DNA of 64,000 nt from positions 9,186,199 to 9,250,198 of the forward strand of contig NW_026623078.1 in assembly GCF_023065955.2 (NCBI RefSeq). Reading direction: 5' to 3'. Both the position numbers and the translations under genes were made by a program. The notes under the pieces were generated by a model, which was not told the origin of the DNA, ran no database searches, and saw nothing but the letters and a program-made list of their open reading frames with translations. The DNA comes from Ursus arctos (taxonomy: Eukaryota; Chordata; Mammalia; Carnivora; Ursidae). Shown piece after piece: positions 23,188 through 35,037 of the stretch (within the stretch, counting starts at the first letter, position 1; each line of letters starts with the position of its first letter).

Positions 23188-23190
<3 letters not shown>
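22207..23190. other. Mostly unique sequence
   Basis: A diverged reverse MIR-like stretch lies at 22690-22745 (TGACATATCCAAGGTCATGT). The remainder has no recognised repeat or gene. Confidence 0.4.
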
Positions 23191-23218
<28 letters not shown>

Positions 23219-23219
23219 T
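23191..23219. repeat. (CA)n microsatellite
   Basis: A CA dinucleotide run of about 14 units starting ACGCACACAC. Confidence 0.9.
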
Positions 23220-23270
23220 ATTGAAGAATATTAGTGTTATGCTTCTGGATATAAAAATGTGTTATACTTG

Positions 23271-23452
23271 GGGGCCCTTCAGTGGCTCAGTTGGTTGAGC
23301 ATCCAACTCTTGATTTTGGCTCAGGTCATGATCTCAGGGTTGTGAGATCAAGCCCTGCATCATGTTCTGTGTACAGCGTGGAGTCTACCTGAGACACACT
23401 CTCTCTCTCTCTCCCTCTGCCCCTACCCCTGCTCACATGTACACTCTCTTTC

Positions 23453-23490
<38 letters not shown>
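23271..23490 (+). mobile_element. SINEC (older), tail expanded
   Basis: GGGGCCCTTCAGTGGCTCAG, TCAGGTCATGATCTCAGGGT, CTACCTGAGACACACTCTCT, and a tail grown into an (AAAT)n microsatellite of about 9 units (23454-23490). Imperfect flanks GTGTTATACTTG and GTATGTTATCTTTG. Confidence 0.9.
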
Positions 23491-23491
<1 letters not shown>

Positions 23492-23584
23492 AGTATGTTA
23501 TCTTTGAAGCATTTACTTTCTATTATTAACTTTATTTTTATTTTTTCCGTTATGATCAGGGACCACACTTTACATTATTTCAAT

Positions 23585-23720
23585 TATTTGAAATACATAT
23601 ATATATATATACATATATTGCATATATATACACACTTATGTGTATGTACATTTTGAATATATATTGAATATAGATTGCATATTTAAACATACAATATATA
23701 TAAATGTATATATTTAATTT
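23585..23720. repeat. AT-rich low-complexity tract
   Basis: TATATA/CATATA-rich, with several near-palindromic blocks. Confidence 0.8.
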
Positions 23721-23794
23721 TACTAACTTTTGCTTCATATATTTTGTAGTTCTGTTGTTCAGTTCATAAACATTTTGGATCGCAGTATGCTCTT

Positions 23795-24770
23795 GGTAAA
23801 CTGACCCTTTTATATTCATGTAATAGCATTTTCTGCCTGGTGATAGTTCTGATTTTGAAGTTTACCTTATCTGTTATTAGTGTAGTCATTATTGCCTTCA
23901 TTTGATTAATATTTGCTGTAATTTTCATTCATTTTACTTTCAAGTTATCTAGATTGTTATATTTGAGAAGAGTTTTTTGTGGACAGTATCTATTCATGTG
24001 TTTTAACTGCTGTGCCTATCTCTGTCATTAAGTTGGTGTATTTTGACCCTTTACGTTTAATATAATTATTGCTATGTTTGTAGCTTGTGACTACTAATTT
24101 ATTTTTTGTTTTCTCATTGCTCTCTGTTTTCATGTTTGGGTTTTCCTTCTTGTTATGTGTTAGCAAAAAAAAATTATATTTCAATTTTGATTCATCTATA
24201 GTGTTTTTGAGTATATCTCTTTGTATGGCTTTTTAGTGATTGCTCTGGGCATTATATTACATTTGAATAACTTACTGCAGTATACTGGTGTCATCATTTC
24301 AAAAATTGGAGTTAAGTATGGAAAATTTACCTTCCTTTATACTCCTTTACATGTTTCCATTTATAATAAAATTGTTTTAAATATTTCCTGTAAATACACA
24401 TAGAGCTACATCACATAGTGTTACAATTTTCTTCAATTTAAACATAATTTTGGGAACTCATTAAGAAAAGAAAATACATTTTTATTCATATTATTACTCT
24501 TTCCAATGTTCATTCTTCCTGATATTCCAAGATCCTCTCTTTTATTAATCTCTGAAGAACTCGTAACAATTTTTTAATGGTTATCTGCTGGTGACAAATT
24601 CTCTTAGTGTTCTTTCAGCTGAGAATGTCTTCATTTTTTTCTTTATTTCTGAAAAAAAATCGACTTTTTGCCAATAAAGAATTCTGGGCAGACAGTTTTC
24701 TTTTAGTCATTAAAAAAATATTATGCCACTTCCTTTGGTCTCTCTGGTTTTGAATGGAAAATATGCTGTC
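23795..24770 (-). mobile_element. L1 5' half fragment (ORF2 start and upstream)
   Basis: Reversed L1: CTGATTTTGAAGTTTACCTT, ATTGCCTTCATTTGATTAAT, then TTTCAGCTGAGAATGTCTTC, AAAGAATTCTGGGCAGACAG and TTATGCCACTTCC from upstream of ORF2. Confidence 0.65.
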
Positions 24771-24774
24771 ATTA

Positions 24775-25290
24775 GAATTAATAAAATTAATTTAAAAGTC
24801 AATAAAGCTGACCAATTAATTAATTAATTAATTAACTGATGCATTCATATCATGGAATACTAATCCACAATGAAAAGGAACGGATTACTGATATATACAA
24901 CAACTTGGATAGATCCCCAGAAAATTATAATGTATGAAAAAAGTCAGTCTCAAAGCATTACAAAATGCATGTTTCCATTTACATAATATTTTTGAAATAA
25001 CAAAATTATAGAAATGGAGAGCAGATTAATAGCTTCCGGGCTGAAGGATAGGAATAGGTGGTGGCAGGAGTAGTGGCAGAAGGGAAAATGATGTGGCTAT
25101 AGAAGGGAAGCATGAGGGATTCTTGTAACAGAACGGTTCTGTATCTTGCTTGTATTAATGTCGCCATCCTAGTTGTGAAATTGTACCATAATTTTGCAAG
25201 ATGTTGCCATTTGAAGAAACTGGATAAAGGATATGGCATTTCTCTGTACTATTTATTAAAATTACATTGAAGAAGAAAATTGTATCAAAA
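24775..25290 (+). mobile_element. L1 3' UTR fragment, plus strand
   Basis: Sense old L1 3' end: TCATGGAATACTAATCCACA, ATGAAAAGGAACGGATTACT, ACAACTTGGATAGATCCCCA, GGAGAGCAGATTAATAGCTT, TGGCTATAGAAGGG. A (TTAA)n tract is at 24812-24835. The only clear plus-strand L1 piece in the window. Confidence 0.75.
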
Positions 25291-25424
25291 TAGAAATTTT
25301 GATTAAAACAAACTTTCATGAAGAGTAAAGAAAAAATATAAAGAGTGAAATATACATACACCAATTTTTTCCCTCATATAGTTGCCATTTTTTTGTGTAG
25401 AGAAAACACTTGAAGTACAGTCTT

Positions 25425-25638
25425 AAAAAAAAAAAAAGATTTACTTATTTATTTTAGAGAGAGAGTGAGCACACAAGCAGCAGGAGAGGAACAGAAAAAG
25501 ATGGAGAGAGAGAATCCTCAAGCAGACTCCCCACTGAGCATGGAGCCCTACATGGGGCTCAACCCAGGACCCTGAGATCATGAACTGAGCTGAAATCAAG
25601 AGTCAGACCTTAACTAACTGAGCCACCAAGGTGCGCCT
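25425..25638 (-). mobile_element. SINEC
   Basis: A tract, AGATTTACTTATTTATTTTA, CAAGCAGACTCCCCACTGAG, head ACTGAGCCACCAAGGTGCGCC. Target duplication TGAAGTACAGTCTT (25411-25424) and TGAAATACAGTCTT (25639-25652). Confidence 0.93.
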
Positions 25639-27879
25639 GAAATACAGTCTTTACAGATTTCAAGTATAGAACATTTTATTGTTAATTATAATCACCATTC
25701 TGTGCATTAACTACCATTTTACTTTGTTACTATGAGTTAGACTTTTTATATTTTACCCATAATTGAGATCATGCAGCATTTATTTTTCTGTATCTGACTA
25801 ATTTCACTTAGTATAATGTATTTGCATCCATTTTGCCACAAATGGCAGGATTTCCTTACTTTTTAAAGTTGAATATATTCCATTATATATATATTCCATG
25901 ATATATACACACTACATTTTCCTTATCCATTCATCCATTGATGGGAACTTTGGTAGTTTCCATATCTTGGTTATTGTGAATAATGCTTTTGTGAACACAG
26001 AAGGGCAGATATCTCTTGCAGACAGTGATTTTCTTTCCTTTGAATATATGCTCAGAAGTGGGATTGCTGAATCATATGATAGTTTTATTACTAATTTCTT
26101 GGTGAACCTCTGTACTGTTTTCTATAATGGCTGAAACAACTTACATTCCCACCCATGGTGGGTAAGCATTCCTTTTTCTCTACATTCTTGCCAACATTTT
26201 TTACTTTTTGACTTTTTCATCATAAGCATCCTAAAATGTATGAGGTGATACCTCATTGTAGTTTTGATTTGCATTTCATTGATGATTAGTGATGTCGAGC
26301 ACCTTTTCATACACACATTGGTCATTTGTATGTCTTCTTTGGAAAATTATCTATCAGGTTGTCCATTTTTAAATCAGGTTATTTATTTTTTGTTACTAAG
26401 TTGTAAGATTTTCTTATATATTTTGGGATATTACCCTTTATCAGATATATGGTTCACAAATATTTTCATCCATCTGATATATACATATCTCTCTATTTAT
26501 TGTTATTATTGTTGAGATTTTATATATGATTATATATATTCTTAATATATGTAATTTTTTTTCTGTGCAGACACTTTTTTTTTAGTTTAATGTAGTCCCA
26601 TTTCTTATTTTTTATTTTGTTGCTTGTACTTTTGGGGTCAAGTACAAAAATTAATTGCCAGGACCAATGTCAAGAAGATGCTCCCCTATGCTTTATTCTA
26701 GGATTTTTACAATTTTAGTTTCATATTTAAGTCTAATCAATTTTGAGCTAATTTTTGTGAGTGGTGTAGGATAGAGGTCTAGTTTCATTTTTTTTACATG
26801 TGGATATCTAGTTTTCCAAACACCATTTATTGAAGAAACTATCCTTTCCCCACTATGTGTTCTTGGAGTTAGTTGACTGTACATATTAGTTGATTGGATA
26901 TATTAGTTGACTATATATGCATGGGTTTATTTCTGGGTTCTTTATTTTACTTTATTTTATAGTGACCTCATAGCTTCTTCTCCTTTATTTTGGTTTCCAT
27001 TTGCATGGACTATCTTTTCCCATCCCTTCACTTTCAGCCTATATGTATACTTAAAGCTGAAGTGATTCTCTTGCATATAGCATATAGTTGTGTCTTTTTT
27101 TAAATCCATTTAGCCACTCAATGTCTTTTGATTGGAGAATTTAATTTTTTTGTTATTTTGAACAAACTTACTGTGAACTATTATGTACAGGTATTGCTGT
27201 TCTAGGTCATATGATAAAGGCATATTTAGTGTTACAAGAAACTACCAAATTACTTTCCATTTCATCTGTATCATTTTACATTCTCACAAGCAATGTGTAT
27301 TTCTGTTTATCTTCAACAACATTATATTATCACTATTTTTGTTTTCCCTTAAATCTGCTATTTTATTATTTGTTTCCTTTTTGTTTGCTTTGGACCAAAT
27401 TCTCCCATTTCTATTCTCCTGCTTTCTTATCATGGGTTTTTGCTTTTTAAATTTTTTTTATTTCATCATTAGTTATTTACAGTGTTTTTGAGTTATAGTT
27501 TGTATAGTTTTCATAGCGTAGTTCTCATTTGTATAATTTTCATATGGTTGCTTTGAGCATTATTATATACATATTTATGAATTATCACAATCATCTGGTA
27601 TCAGCATTTACCACTTCACCTGAAATATGGAAATATTGTTTCTATTTAGGTCTGTTTACTTTTAAATTTTATTGTGTCGAGTACCATGTGGTGTTGTAAT
27701 TTTTGTTTCAATTATCAAATTCCATTTTTAAACTCACAAAAAGGAGGTCTATTGAATGTACCCATATTTCTGCTCATCCTAATGCTCCCAAATTTCTTCT
27801 TTTATCATTTCTTTTCTATTTTGAAAATCATCATTTAATGAAACTAAAGGATGCTGTGAGAAGCTCTCTTAGGTTTCCT

Positions 27880-28915
27880 TCTTTTGTTGTTGTTTTTTGA
27901 TTTGGTATGTTTTTGTTTTTGTTTTATTTTCATTTTGTTTTGTTTTGTTTTTTATTGTAATGTTATGTTAGTCACCATATAGTACATCATTAGTTTTTGA
28001 TGTGGTGTTCCATGATTCATTGTTTGCATACAACACCCAGTGCTCCATGCAATAGGTGCCCTCCTTAATACCCATCACCAGACAACCCATCCCCCCACCA
28101 CCCTCCCTTCTGAAACCCTCAGTTTGTTTCCCAGAGTCCATAGTCTCTCATAGTTCTTCTCCCCTCTCATTTTCCCCCCTTCATTTTTCCCTTCTTTCTT
28201 CTAATGTCCTCCATGCTATTCCTTATGTTTCACATATAACTGAAACCATATGCTAATTTTCTTTCCCTGCTTGACTTACTTCACTTAGCATAATCCCCTC
28301 CAGTTCCAAGCATGCCAGTGCAAATGGTGGGTATTCATCCTTTCTGATGGCTGAGTAATATTCCATTGTATATATGGACCACATCTTTTTTATCCATTCA
28401 TCTGTTGAAGGGCATTGCATCTCCTTCCACAGTTTGGCTATTCTGGAAAATGTTGCAATGAACATTGGGGTGCACATGCCTCTTCTTTTTACTACATCTA
28501 TATCTTTGGGGTAAATGCCTAGTAGTGCAATTTCAGGTCATAGGGTAGCTCTATTCTTAACATCTTTAGGAACCTCCATACTGTTTTCCAGAGTGGCTGT
28601 ACCAGCTTGCATTCCCACCAACAGTGTAAGAGGGTCCCTTTCTCCACATTCCCATGAACATTTGTTATTTCCTGTCTTGTTAATTGTAGCCATTCTGACT
28701 GGTGTGAGGTGGTATCTTATTGTGGTTTTGATTTGTATTTCCCTGATGGCCAGTGATGTTGAGCATTTTTTCATGTGTCTGTTAGCCATTTGTATGTCTT
28801 TTTTGGAGAAGTGTCTATTCATGTCTTCTGCCCATTTTTTGACTGAGTTATTAGTTATTAGTTTATAGATCTTGAACATCAGCCCTTTATCTGTAAAGTC
28901 ATGTCAATGCAAATA
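27880..28915 (-). mobile_element. 5'-truncated carnivoran L1, nested in older L1
   Basis: Starts with a T-rich tail complement, then TTATGTTAGTCACCATATAG, CACCCAGTGCTCCATGCAAT, CCTCCTTAATACCCATCACC (carnivoran 3' UTR) and the ORF2 C-terminus. The minus strand retains readable stretches (for example YHLTPVRMA) with scattered stops. Target duplication TCTTAGGTTTCCT at 27867-27879 and 28916-28928. Confidence 0.9.
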
Positions 28916-30351
28916 TCTTAGGTTTCCTGTTTGTGAGAATATCACACGTGACCATTTTTTTCTTTCTGCACTTGAAAAATGTTGTGTCACTTCCTTTTGG
29001 CCTTTATGGTTTCTGATGAGAAATCAGCTTTTATTCAAATTTGTATTCTCATGAAGGTAATGTGTCATTTCTCTCTGGCCACTTTCAGGCATTGTTCTTT
29101 GTAGTTTTTAAAAGAATAATGATGGCTCTTAATGTGGATTCCTTTGGATTTATCTGATTTGGGTTCAATCATCTTCAAATTATTTTTGTCTTTCAGAAAA
29201 TTTGGGACGTTCAGCCATTGTTACTTCTAATGTACATTCATTCCCCTTTCTTTCTCTTTCTCTTTGATACTGCGTTAATATGAGTGTTGGATCTTTTATT
29301 ATTATCTCACAGGGCCATGACACTCCATGCACTTTTCCTTCATCTATTGTTTATATCGGCTAATATCCATTGTTCATCTTCAAGTTCATTAGTTCTTTCC
29401 TCTGTTGCCTCCATTTTTCTGTTGAGCCTGTATGTTGAGATTTTTGTTTTGTTTTTGTTTTTACTTGTTATTGTATTTTTGTTCTATAATTTCCATTTGA
29501 TTCTTTTTTATAATTTCTATTTCTTTGGTAACACATAGTCTTTTCATTTGTTTCAAGAGAATCTGTGACTGTTGAAACTTTTTGTGATGACTGCTTTTAA
29601 AACCTTCAGATTATCCCCACCAACTGATTTGTTGAGTTGTTGTTGATTGAATCTTTTTTCATTTCAAGTTGTGATTTTCTTGATTTTTAGTATAATGGGT
29701 GATTTTCTATCATAACCTATACACTTAATTATTATTTTAGGTGTTTCTGGGTACTATTTCAATATTTTATTTTCATAGACTGTTATTCTCTTTAGGTTTA
29801 GCACACGGATCTTGAAGTATTTTTGTGGGCTTTGGTTACAATGGTAGTTTAATTTTCAGATTCTTTGCAATGTCATTTTAGTCTTTTTTATTTGTGTGGT
29901 GGTGTTGGTGCTTTTAGTGGACTCTGCTAGTGTTTCCTGAGGGGACAGAAGAGGTTTCTGTGGGCTGACCTCAGGTATCTATCTGTGAGGGAGGGGGAGT
30001 CTGAGATTGATTGCCTCAGTGGGCTTTTATGGATGGGTGCTTGTTGTGGTTGGATCTCCTCTGCCATTGCCACTGGCTTCCTTATTTTCTCTGGGTGCAG
30101 GATGCGATCCTCAGGCCCACAGGGTCAAAAAGGCTTCTAGAGTTGGGCACTTATATCTAAATCCTTCTTGGTATTCCCTTCCAGCTGCCTCCATAAACCT
30201 GGGTTGGGGAGAGGAGTCTTAGGTCCATTTCCAGAGCTCATAGTTGCAACTTAGCAGGAAGGAGAGGAAAGAAATGAGTATGTCTTCTTGTCAGGATCAG
30301 AAGTCAGGGGTCACATTTTAAACAAAGTGCAATATAGCTCCTCTTTTTCTA

Positions 30352-30555
30352 CCTTTTTAAAAAGATTTTATTTATTTATTTGATAGAGACAGAGAAAGAG
30401 AGAGAGAGAAGACAAACAGGGGACATGGCAGAGGAGAGGGAGAAGCAGGCTCCCCAGTGAGCAGGGAGCCCAAGGCACAGCTGGATCCCAGGACTCTGGG
30501 ATTATGACCTGAGCCAAAGGCAGATGCTTAACTGACTGAGCCACCCAGGTGCCCC
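30352..30555 (-). mobile_element. SINEC
   Basis: AAAGATTTTATTTATTTATT, GAAGCAGGCTCCCCAGTGAG, head CTGACTGAGCCACCCAGGTGCCCC. Decayed target duplication TATAGCTCCTCTTT and TAGAGCTCTTCTTC. Confidence 0.93.
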
Positions 30556-30559
30556 TAGA

Positions 30560-31275
30560 GCTCTTCTTCCAAGGAACAAATTAGTGGCACAAATTCTCAA
30601 AGTGTTGTCTAAGAGTTCATAGGGATCAAGTGGTCTACCAATGTTTGATTTTTTCGAACTATATGTATATGTGAAGACAAATTTTTTTCATATTCTTCAA
30701 TAAAAACATGACACAACAGATTGAATGAAGAAACATATATGAGAATCCAGCTGTCTTCCATTAAGCCTATCAGTAAGGAGGCTGTAAATATGAAAAACTG
30801 CCACTCATATCACTAAATGCTTATTTCTATTTGGGAAATTTCTTGTATAAATATATTACATTAATATATAGTGAATTTATTATTGTTAGTTTAAATGAAT
30901 AAGTACATCTATATTTTAAAATTTTGTTTTAAATACCAAATATGATAAATATTAAAGATATAAGCCACAGAAACATAAGCTTTTTAGGGAATTCAAAAGT
31001 TTTAAGAGAATAGTGGGTCCAGATACCACAATGGCTGAGAACAGCTAAACTGATCAAGGCAAGCAGAGACCTAGTTAATTCAATTTAGTGCCGTAAAGAC
31101 TGATTTAAGACATAGAAATTATTACTTCTAAAATCACTATAATACTTACATAAAGGTATAGATTTTCACAAAATATAAAAATATTCAGTTAAAAATGTTT
31201 CTTTTAAATATTTAATAGTAGAGCAAAGGATTCTGAGACAAACAAGATTTTTACTGTTCTTCTAACTGTATTTAA
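30560..31275. other. AT-rich sequence without features
   Basis: No ORF, SINE or L1 hallmarks. Confidence 0.5.
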
Positions 31276-31279
31276 TTTC

Positions 31280-31905
31280 ATTCAGTTGAATTCAATTAAT
31301 CAAACATTGTACACCTACTATGAACTGATACTGAATTCTGTGGACCTTAAGATGAATTAAAAAATAGTCTTCTTTTTTTTCTCAAGTTGCTCATAAATTA
31401 CCAGGGAAGATAACACTGAACAAACATACTGTAGAGAATAACCAATGTTCCAGCAGAGGAAGACAGCTTCTAAGCTTGGAAGAGCACAGGTTCTTCTGAG
31501 AACAAACTATATCTAAGATGCCAATGGAGGCTATTCCTTGTTCTCTAAATATAGGGTTGACCTACCACCTAACCTATCCCTTCCACATCTGGGACACATT
31601 TCTTCAAAAGCTAGAGGTATAAGAGAGAGTGCATGATTGAGTGTCTTCAAATGGTTAGGAATGACTGAAACATGGCTGTGAGGGAGAGAGGAAAGAGGGT
31701 GAGATCAGGCAGAACATTGCATAATTTAGTCCCAGGAAGGTAAGGTTGCAACAGAGCATTCTAAGCAGCAGAGTAAAAGGATCAGAATTATATTCTAAAA
31801 AAGTAACTCTGATGGTGTGTGTAGACATTTGACTAAATTAGAACCATATGCAGAAGACCCTTTGGGTGACTATGTTAATCCAGTATGAAAAGATAAGTGC
31901 CTGAT
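31280..31905 (-). repeat. L2 LINE, long diverged segment
   Basis: Starts as the reversed L2 3' end (TCAATTAATCAAACATTGTA, CACCTACTATGAACTGATAC). Continues with AACATTGCATAATTTAGTCC, TTATATTCTAAAAAAGTAAC and TCTGATGGTGTGTGTAGACA, which fit L2 3' UTR-like sequence. Confidence 0.5.
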
Positions 31906-33720
31906 TTAGGATACTGTCAGTGAGCACTTACTTTCAGCCCTATAGAAATGTAATTTCCTGAAATGTCCTGCTTTCCATCACATTCTTGTTCCTACCATCA
32001 TACTCACATATTTTTTAGAAATAGCATTCTGCTTTCCTTTCTTCTGGATTGATTGTGATTTTCTTTTTCTTTTTCTTTTTCTCTTTCTTTCTTTTTTTCC
32101 TTTCAAATCTGCTACCATGTTTTTTTGTCTGAAAACATTTCATGCCCTCTCAAAAAACATTTTAAATCTCTTCAGTACCAAAGGGAATATGACAGTTCAG
32201 CCCCTCATGATTTTGCTGCAAGTGCATTCACAGGCTTATTTCTCATGGTGATGGAAACACAAGCTTCTGTTGTGCTCCAAAGTCATAATGGCAAAAATTG
32301 AGTGTTCTCAAAATTGCTCATGAAAACAAATTATATCACATAGAAAGTGAGGAATATATGATTTTGTTTATGATAATTTTTATGCAAAATAAAGTTTGAG
32401 AACTACTGAACTAGAAAAAAACAAAATTGTTCTTAGGTAGATACCATTCTGCTTTTAAGATAACTGTAAATATATAAAAAGTAAAGGGAGAATGGGTAGA
32501 GAATTCTGATTTCCCTGCTTATTTACAGGGTTTATTCCACTTTTCTTAAATATTAAAGGTCTCTAACTTCAAGTGATGGTAACAAATGTGTTGTTTATGT
32601 CAGGATTCAAGGAGATGGTATGTTTTACTCTCCTAATCCAGGGCCAGACACTCACATAGTAAGTACTTTCATCTGAGTTACTAGCAGATTTCTTTGCTGG
32701 GTTTATATCTGAATTTGCTTGAGCTCTCCATTGCATGCAGTTCTCTAAATGGTGAAGGAAACGTGGCTCTAGGTTTTTGTCCTTCCAAGTTGTCTTTCTG
32801 GGGCAGCCTTACTGAGCAGTAGGCTCTAAGTTGTGCTGATACTGGACTCTGAGGTCATGCAAGTTAAATGGGGCATTGATCTCTCATTTACTCCTTTCAA
32901 ACCTGTACCTGCAAGGTTGCCTCCTTCCTGTTGTGTGCTGTGGTCTCAGACATGCTTTCCAAGCCCCATTTACTACAACCCTTCTCCTCACAAAATTCCC
33001 TCCTTCTCTTCTAAAGACGCCTTTCTTCTCAAAGCAATGCTTTTCTTCCCAAAAAAAATCATTCCCTCCAAACTTCTTTAGTAAATATAAGAAATATAGT
33101 TCTGCCAATTAATAGACTACATTTTAATTTTTTAAATATTTTTTATTGAACTCTCCCTCAAAACTTTTTTTAAAGTTTCTAACCCATCCCTCAACTATAT
33201 TGTAGCTCTGATGGTCTGCAAACAGCGGTGATCACTTATTATTAAAGGAAAGTGACAAGTTAAGGAATTCACCCAGGAAATCTCAGACCTGCCATACCAA
33301 ATTAATGTTTTCAAAATACTGTGTTAAATAATTTTTAGCACATCTGAAAAATACTTGTTGAAATGGGATAAAATAATATCAAAGATAAAATTAAAACCAA
33401 TTTCCATTTTCCTAATTGCCAGGAAAGCTTTTCTGCTTCATAAGAGTTGTAGGATTTCCAGGTAAGACTTTTCTTCATAATGTTTTAAATTTCCAGAAGG
33501 AAAAATTCACAGGCTTCTTCTTCTCATTTCCATATATAGTTGTACTGCAATTGCTTATGAATATAGCAAGGCAGTAATTATTTTAAGCTCAAGAAGTATA
33601 ATAATTAAAGGGCTCATATTTTTCTTAAGTACCTAAACTTAAATTATATCTGATTTGCAAGCAATAAAATGTAAAGGAAATAATGTAGAATACAAATGAA
33701 TGACGTATTATAAAATATAG
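31906..33720. other. Mostly unassigned sequence
   Basis: A (TTTTC)n-like pyrimidine tract is at 32057-32102. Around 32250-32410 an end GTTTGAGAACTACTGAACTA resembles a hAT-Charlie (MER5-type) terminus. Otherwise nothing is supported. Confidence 0.4.
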
Positions 33721-33785
33721 ACATGTTGGGCTTAATTTATGTTTATAATTCAGATAACAATATGATGATACATTCTATAGTCAGA

Positions 33786-33855
<70 letters not shown>

Positions 33856-33913
33856 CTTTCCTTCCTTCCTTCCTTCCTTCCTTCCTTCCTTCCTTCCTTC
33901 CTTCCTTCCTTCT
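33786..33913. repeat. Compound (TTTC)n(TTCC)n microsatellite
   Basis: About 17 TTTC units followed by about 14 TTCC units, a long pure polypyrimidine strand. Lys/Glu/Arg and Leu/Ser/Phe ORFs on it are repeat artefacts. Confidence 0.97.
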
Positions 33914-34048
33914 TTTTTAGTTTTTGGGTAAATCCTGTACTGTTCTTCACACTTCTGAAATAAGAAATGGAGTAATTTTGTATTTATCTGATTGTTTTTA
34001 ATCTTTGCCATTTGAAATAGTTAAAAATGTGGTCCTTACGGGATTTTT

Positions 34049-34220
34049 TTAAAAGATTTTATTTATTTATTGGACAGAGAGAGACACAGAGGGAGTGGGA
34101 GAGGGAGAAGTAGGCTTCCTGCTGAGCAGGGAGCCCGATGAGGGGCTCGATCCCAGGACCCTGGGATCATGACCTGAACCTAAGGCAGACGCTTAACTAC
34201 CTAGCCACCCAGGCGCCCCC
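34049..34220 (-). mobile_element. SINEC
   Basis: AAAGATTTTATTTATTTATT, GAGCAGGGAGCCCGATGAGG, GATCCCAGGACCCTGGGATC, head CTAGCCACCCAGGCGCCCCC. Flanks GGATTTTT and GGATTTGTTTTT. It lies in low-copy repeat copy B, where copy A has no SINE. Confidence 0.94.
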
Positions 34221-34539
34221 AGGATTTGTTTTTGAACTTTGTATCCAGGTAGAGAGCAATTCAAAACCTAATTTACTTATGAAAACAACTGTTGATGCCA
34301 TTCAGCAGTGACTTGAGAGCCTCCATGCTGTCTATGTGCAATTGGCCCTTTATTTATATATTTATTTGTTTATTTGTGTATTATTTAGATAAATGAATCC
34401 CCATTTAAAAGTATATTAATTGGCATGTTTATAGAAATTACCTTTTCACTAAAAATAGAAGTAATAAAACTTCTTGCTTGACACTTTTTTTTTACTTCAT
34501 GAAAGAATTAGAATTTGTAGTACGTTTGACTCATTCTTT

Positions 34540-34990
34540 TTTTATTAATGTTTTTATTTATTTATTTTTATTTAAATTCAGTGAACATACAATGTATTTT
34601 TGGTTTCAGAATTAGAGGTCAGTGATTCATCAGTCTTATATAATACTGAGTGCTCATTTCATCATGCACCCTCCTTAATGTACATCACCCAGTTGCCCCA
34701 TCCTCCCACCCCTCTCACCTCAAGGAACCCTCAATTTGTTTCCTATGCTTAACAGTCTCTTATGGTTTGTCTCCCTCTCTGATTTTGTCTTGTTTAATTT
34801 TTTCCTCTCTTCCCCTACAACCCTCTGTTTTGTTTCTTAAATCTGACATATCAGTGAGATCATATGATAATTTTCTTTCTCTGACTGACTTATTTCACTT
34901 AGCATAACACCCTCTAGTTCCATCCACATCGTTGCAAATGGCAAAATTTCATTTTTTGATGGATGAGTAGTATTCCATTATCTATCTATC

Positions 34991-35037
<47 letters not shown>

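Larger units (their letters stand above)
25365..30310 (-). mobile_element. Old L1 mosaic with nested insertions
   Basis: Reversed L1 running 3' to 5': GTTACTATGAGTTAGACTTT, TTTCACTTAGTATAATGTAT, ORF2 C-terminus to about 26940, a jump to ORF2 N-terminus (TTCCATTTGCATGGACTATC), another old 3' piece (27160-27330), then upstream L1 sequence and 5' UTR (28929-30310). Interrupted by a SINE (25425-25638) and a younger L1 (27880-28915). No intact ORF. Confidence 0.7.
33722..34350. repeat. Low-copy repeat, copy B
   Basis: Direct repeat partner of 20417-20760, enlarged by a (TTTC)n(TTCC)n tract (33786-33913) and a SINE (34049-34220). Shared blocks include AATTCAGATAACA, TTTATCTGATTGTTTTTAA, TTTGTATCCA and CTTATGAAAA. 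The shared ATAAAATGTAAAGGAAA at 33665-33681 suggests the repeat starts further left. Confidence 0.6.

Noticed and set aside
32250..32410. MER5-type DNA transposon
   Set aside because: Only the right-end motif GTTTGAGAACTACTG is convincing. No left end or target duplication was found.
33723..34011. Lys/Glu/Arg-rich and Ser/Phe/Leu-rich ORFs
   Set aside because: Translations of the (TTTC)n(TTCC)n tract and its complement.
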